This document shows, one piece after another, positions 4,528 through 6,435 of a stretch of DNA of 6,435 nt; positions within the stretch are counted from its first letter, which is position 1, and each line of letters starts with the position of its first letter. The DNA comes from Hydrogenophaga sp. (lineage in GTDB: Bacteria; Pseudomonadota; Gammaproteobacteria; Burkholderiales; Burkholderiaceae_C). Location: the NCBI GenBank assembly GCA_018335615.1, contig JAGXRS010000446.1, forward strand, positions 1 to 6,435. The letters run 5' to 3'. The position numbers and the translations under genes were made by a program. The notes beneath the pieces were generated by a model. That model was not told the origin of the DNA, did not search any database, and saw only the letters and a program-made list of their open reading frames with translations.

Positions 4528-6435
4528 TCAGGGCACGCGGCGGTACAACGCGTAGAAGCTGGAGCGTTCTTCTCCCCGGGGCGTTCTGGCCCACAGCTCC
4601 AGGCCGTGGAGCACATTGCCGGGGCGGTAGGCCCCCGTGCTGTTGCCATTGCCGTCCAGCACGCAATGCGGGTCGGCGGCCGACCCCTTGCTGCACAGAA
4701 TCTCGGCCCAGCGCTGCGTGGAGAACACGCTCACGCCATCCTGGAAGCCAGCGCCCTCAAAGCCGAGGGTGGCACCGACAAAGGTGGGGGCCACCGCCCC
4801 GTCCGGCACGGTCCAGATCTGGGGGCCGTATTCGGGTGCGGGTGTGAGATCGGTCACCGGAAGGCCGCCCAGCGCCGGCTCGATGCCGGAGCGCCAGTCG
4901 GCCACCAGCTGGGGCACGAAGGCGGGCATGGGAATGGCCTTGAACTCGTCCACCGTGAGCGCGCGCGACAAGGTGGAATGCCACTGCGTTTCGTTGGGCG
5001 TGCTGCCCGTGTTGCCGGCCAGGAAGAAATCAAACCGCCACTTGCCCTGCCGGGGAATGGCCTGGATCTGATCCGACGTCCAGGGTGCCGGGTTGCCCGC
5101 CGCATCGCGGGCAAACACCCGGGTGTTGTCCAGGTCGGCCAGGTCCACGCCCGAGGGGCCCACGCGGCCGCCACTGGCATAGGCCCATTGCAGGTTGATG
5201 ATCTGCGTGCCCGACACGCTGCCGTTGGGGCGCTTGAAGGCGAGACGGTCCAGCCCCGCGCTGGGCCAGAGCGTGAGTGTCCTGCCATTGGGGGCGGTGA
5301 TCTCCACCCGGTGGAACAAGGGCGCGCCCGAGCCGTCCTGATGGTTGCGCACCCAGGTGCTGTAGCCGGTGGCGTGGTAGCTGAAGGCCGTGGAAGCACT
5401 GTCGACGAACGCGCGCCGTTGGGAGAACGGCCGCACCCGCGCGTCGAAGTGGTACTGGTTGCCCACGAATTTGAGCTGCCCGCCCTGCGCGCGCACCACC
5501 CCCTGTTCCCAGTCTTCGTTGCCGTACAGGTCGCGCCAGCGGTAGGTGAACACCACATCGCCGGCCTGCGCACCGCTGCGGGTGAACTCGTAGGTGGGCT
5601 GATCAAAAACCAGGGTGTTCACCGCGCCGTTGGGGCCGCTGTTGTCGCGGTTGCGGTACAGGGCCGTGAAGGCCCGGAACTGGCCCGCCTGTGCGGGTCC
5701 GACCCGGTGCCCGTTGTTTTTGTAAGCGGCCGGGTTGTTGTCCACGAACAGCGCCCGACAGGCCGGGGCCTTGATCGACACCGGGGTCGTGCTGGTGTCC
5801 ACCCGCTCGGCGTGGGGCAGGTTGTAGCAGGCGGTCATGCGGTCCAGCAGGTCCTGCATCCGGGGGGCGAGCCCGTCCACCGGCAGGGCCGTGGCCACCA
5901 CGCTGTTCATGTTGTGGGTGACGGGTGTGCCGCCGCCCACCACGCTGACGTAGGCCGGTTGCGCGCCGTCGCCGTTGAGTTTGACCTCGGCCTTCACCGT
6001 CACCACACCGGCCTCGTTCGACGTCCGTTGCACGTCCAGCGCGTCCAGTGCCTTGTCCATGCCGGTGCCATCGGCGGCGAAGACACCCGTCAAGGGGTGG
6101 GCGGTGGTGCCCGCGGCATCCAGCAGCGGCTTCAGGGCATGGACGATCCCGGACACCGCAGCATCGAGACGGGCCGAGTCGAAGTCGGACGGCTTGAGTT
6201 GGTAGGGGTCGCCGTTGGGCGCCAGCGACGCGGCCACCAGTGTGGTGATCGGGGTGATGTTGACCGTGCCGCTGACCGCCTCTGCGGTCATGCTCACCTG
6301 CGCCATGCGGCCGTCCACCGGGGTGGCGGTCAGCACCAGGGGGGCCCGCACGCCGCTTTTGAGGCCCAGGGTGTAGTGGCCGTCGGGCCGGGTGGTACAG
6401 GGCACCTCCACGCTGGCCGCGTCCTGGCACCACTG
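4528..6435 (-). CDS. large secreted/surface protein with carboxypeptidase-regulatory-like N-terminal region, partial (5' end outside window)
   Basis: The frame is open to the window edge, so the start lies beyond 6435; 635 residues are visible and the GTG at 6411 is an internal valine codon. The first visible part (VPCTTRPDGHYTLGL, then PLVLTATPVDG) resembles the end of a carboxypeptidase-regulatory-like or CNA-B-like beta-sandwich. It is followed by NITPITTLVAA (59-69) and VFAADGTGMDKALDAL (118-133), a pairing I associate with uncharacterised secreted proteins of Burkholderiales. The long C-terminal region is rich in aromatic and Asn/Gly residues, with YRWRDLYGNEDWE (298-310) and LKFVGNQYHFD (321-331), and looks like repeated beta-structure. 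There are cysteine pairs, for example Cys203/Cys226 and two near the C-terminus (ILCSKG, PHCVLDG), consistent with disulfides in an exported protein. There is no catalytic motif that I recognise. The next gene downstream on the same strand also encodes a secreted protein, 153 bp away. Function unknown. Confidence 0.85.
   Translation of the reverse strand, partial: QWCQDAASVEVPCTTRPDGHYTLGLKSGVRAPLVLTATPVDGRMAQVSMTAEAVSGTVNITPITTLVAASLAPNGDPYQLKPSDFDSARLDAAVSGIVHALKPLLDAAGTTAHPLTGVFAADGTGMDKALDALDVQRTSNEAGVVTVKAEVKLNGDGAQPAYVSVVGGGTPVTHNMNSVVATALPVDGLAPRMQDLLDRMTACYNLPHAERVDTSTTPVSIKAPACRALFVDNNPAAYKNNGHRVGPAQAGQFRAFTALYRNRDNSGPNGAVNTLVFDQPTYEFTRSGAQAGDVVFTYRWRDLYGNEDWEQGVVRAQGGQLKFVGNQYHFDARVRPFSQRRAFVDSASTAFSYHATGYSTWVRNHQDGSGAPLFHRVEITAPNGRTLTLWPSAGLDRLAFKRPNGSVSGTQIINLQWAYASGGRVGPSGVDLADLDNTRVFARDAAGNPAPWTSDQIQAIPRQGKWRFDFFLAGNTGSTPNETQWHSTLSRALTVDEFKAIPMPAFVPQLVADWRSGIEPALGGLPVTDLTPAPEYGPQIWTVPDGAVAPTFVGATLGFEGAGFQDGVSVFSTQRWAEILCSKGSAADPHCVLDGNGNSTGAYRPGNVLHGLELWARTPRGEERSSFYALYRRVP

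Noticed and set aside
3542..4696. 384-residue minus-strand frame over the secreted-protein gene and gap
   Set aside because: It is out of frame with the gene supported by a signal peptide and ribosome binding site, and overlaps two unrelated regions.

Overview
The window is very GC-rich DNA with dense, codon-biased genes on both strands. The gene content (an AmpG-type permease, an AMP-forming acyl-CoA ligase, a periplasmic M48 protease, secreted proteins with a 'NITPITTLVAA' motif) and REP-like intergenic repeats of the 'gttcg..ctgagc.tgtcga' type suggest a betaproteobacterium of the Burkholderiales, most likely the Comamonadaceae (Hydrogenophaga/Acidovorax-like). The taxonomic assignment is inference from memory of such genomes, not a database result.

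Layout. Positions 1-618 (+) hold the C-terminal part of an AMP-binding acyl-CoA synthetase whose start lies outside the window. Positions 619-828 are a repeat-rich convergent intergenic region: an inverted pair of REP-like elements, two copies of a 29-bp tandem repeat, a perfect 16-bp palindrome and a stem-loop. Positions 829-2226 (-) encode an AmpG muropeptide permease. A short AT-rich island (about 2260-2280) separates it from a divergent M48 zinc metalloprotease with a Tat-like signal (2281-3150, +). Immediately behind the protease, about 3152-3725 (+) is the decayed 3' end of a hybrid sensor histidine kinase: recognisable ATPase-lid and receiver fragments lie in three successive frames. 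Positions 3781-4374 (-) encode a small secreted protein of unknown function. After a GC-rich 153-bp gap comes the C-terminal 635 residues of a large secreted or surface protein (4528-6435, -) whose N-terminus is outside the window.

How the genes relate. AmpG (cell-wall muropeptide recycling) and the M48 protease (periplasmic quality control) share a divergent promoter region and both serve the cell envelope, but no direct functional link is shown by the sequence. The two minus-strand genes at 3781 and 4528 are collinear and could be co-transcribed, although the gap is long enough for a separate promoter. I do not see a defence system, mobile-element gene, CRISPR array, tRNA or rRNA. The most unusual items are the repeat cluster (which appears to have extended into the 3' end of the ligase gene), the multi-frame kinase relic, and the possible leaderless start of the protease gene.
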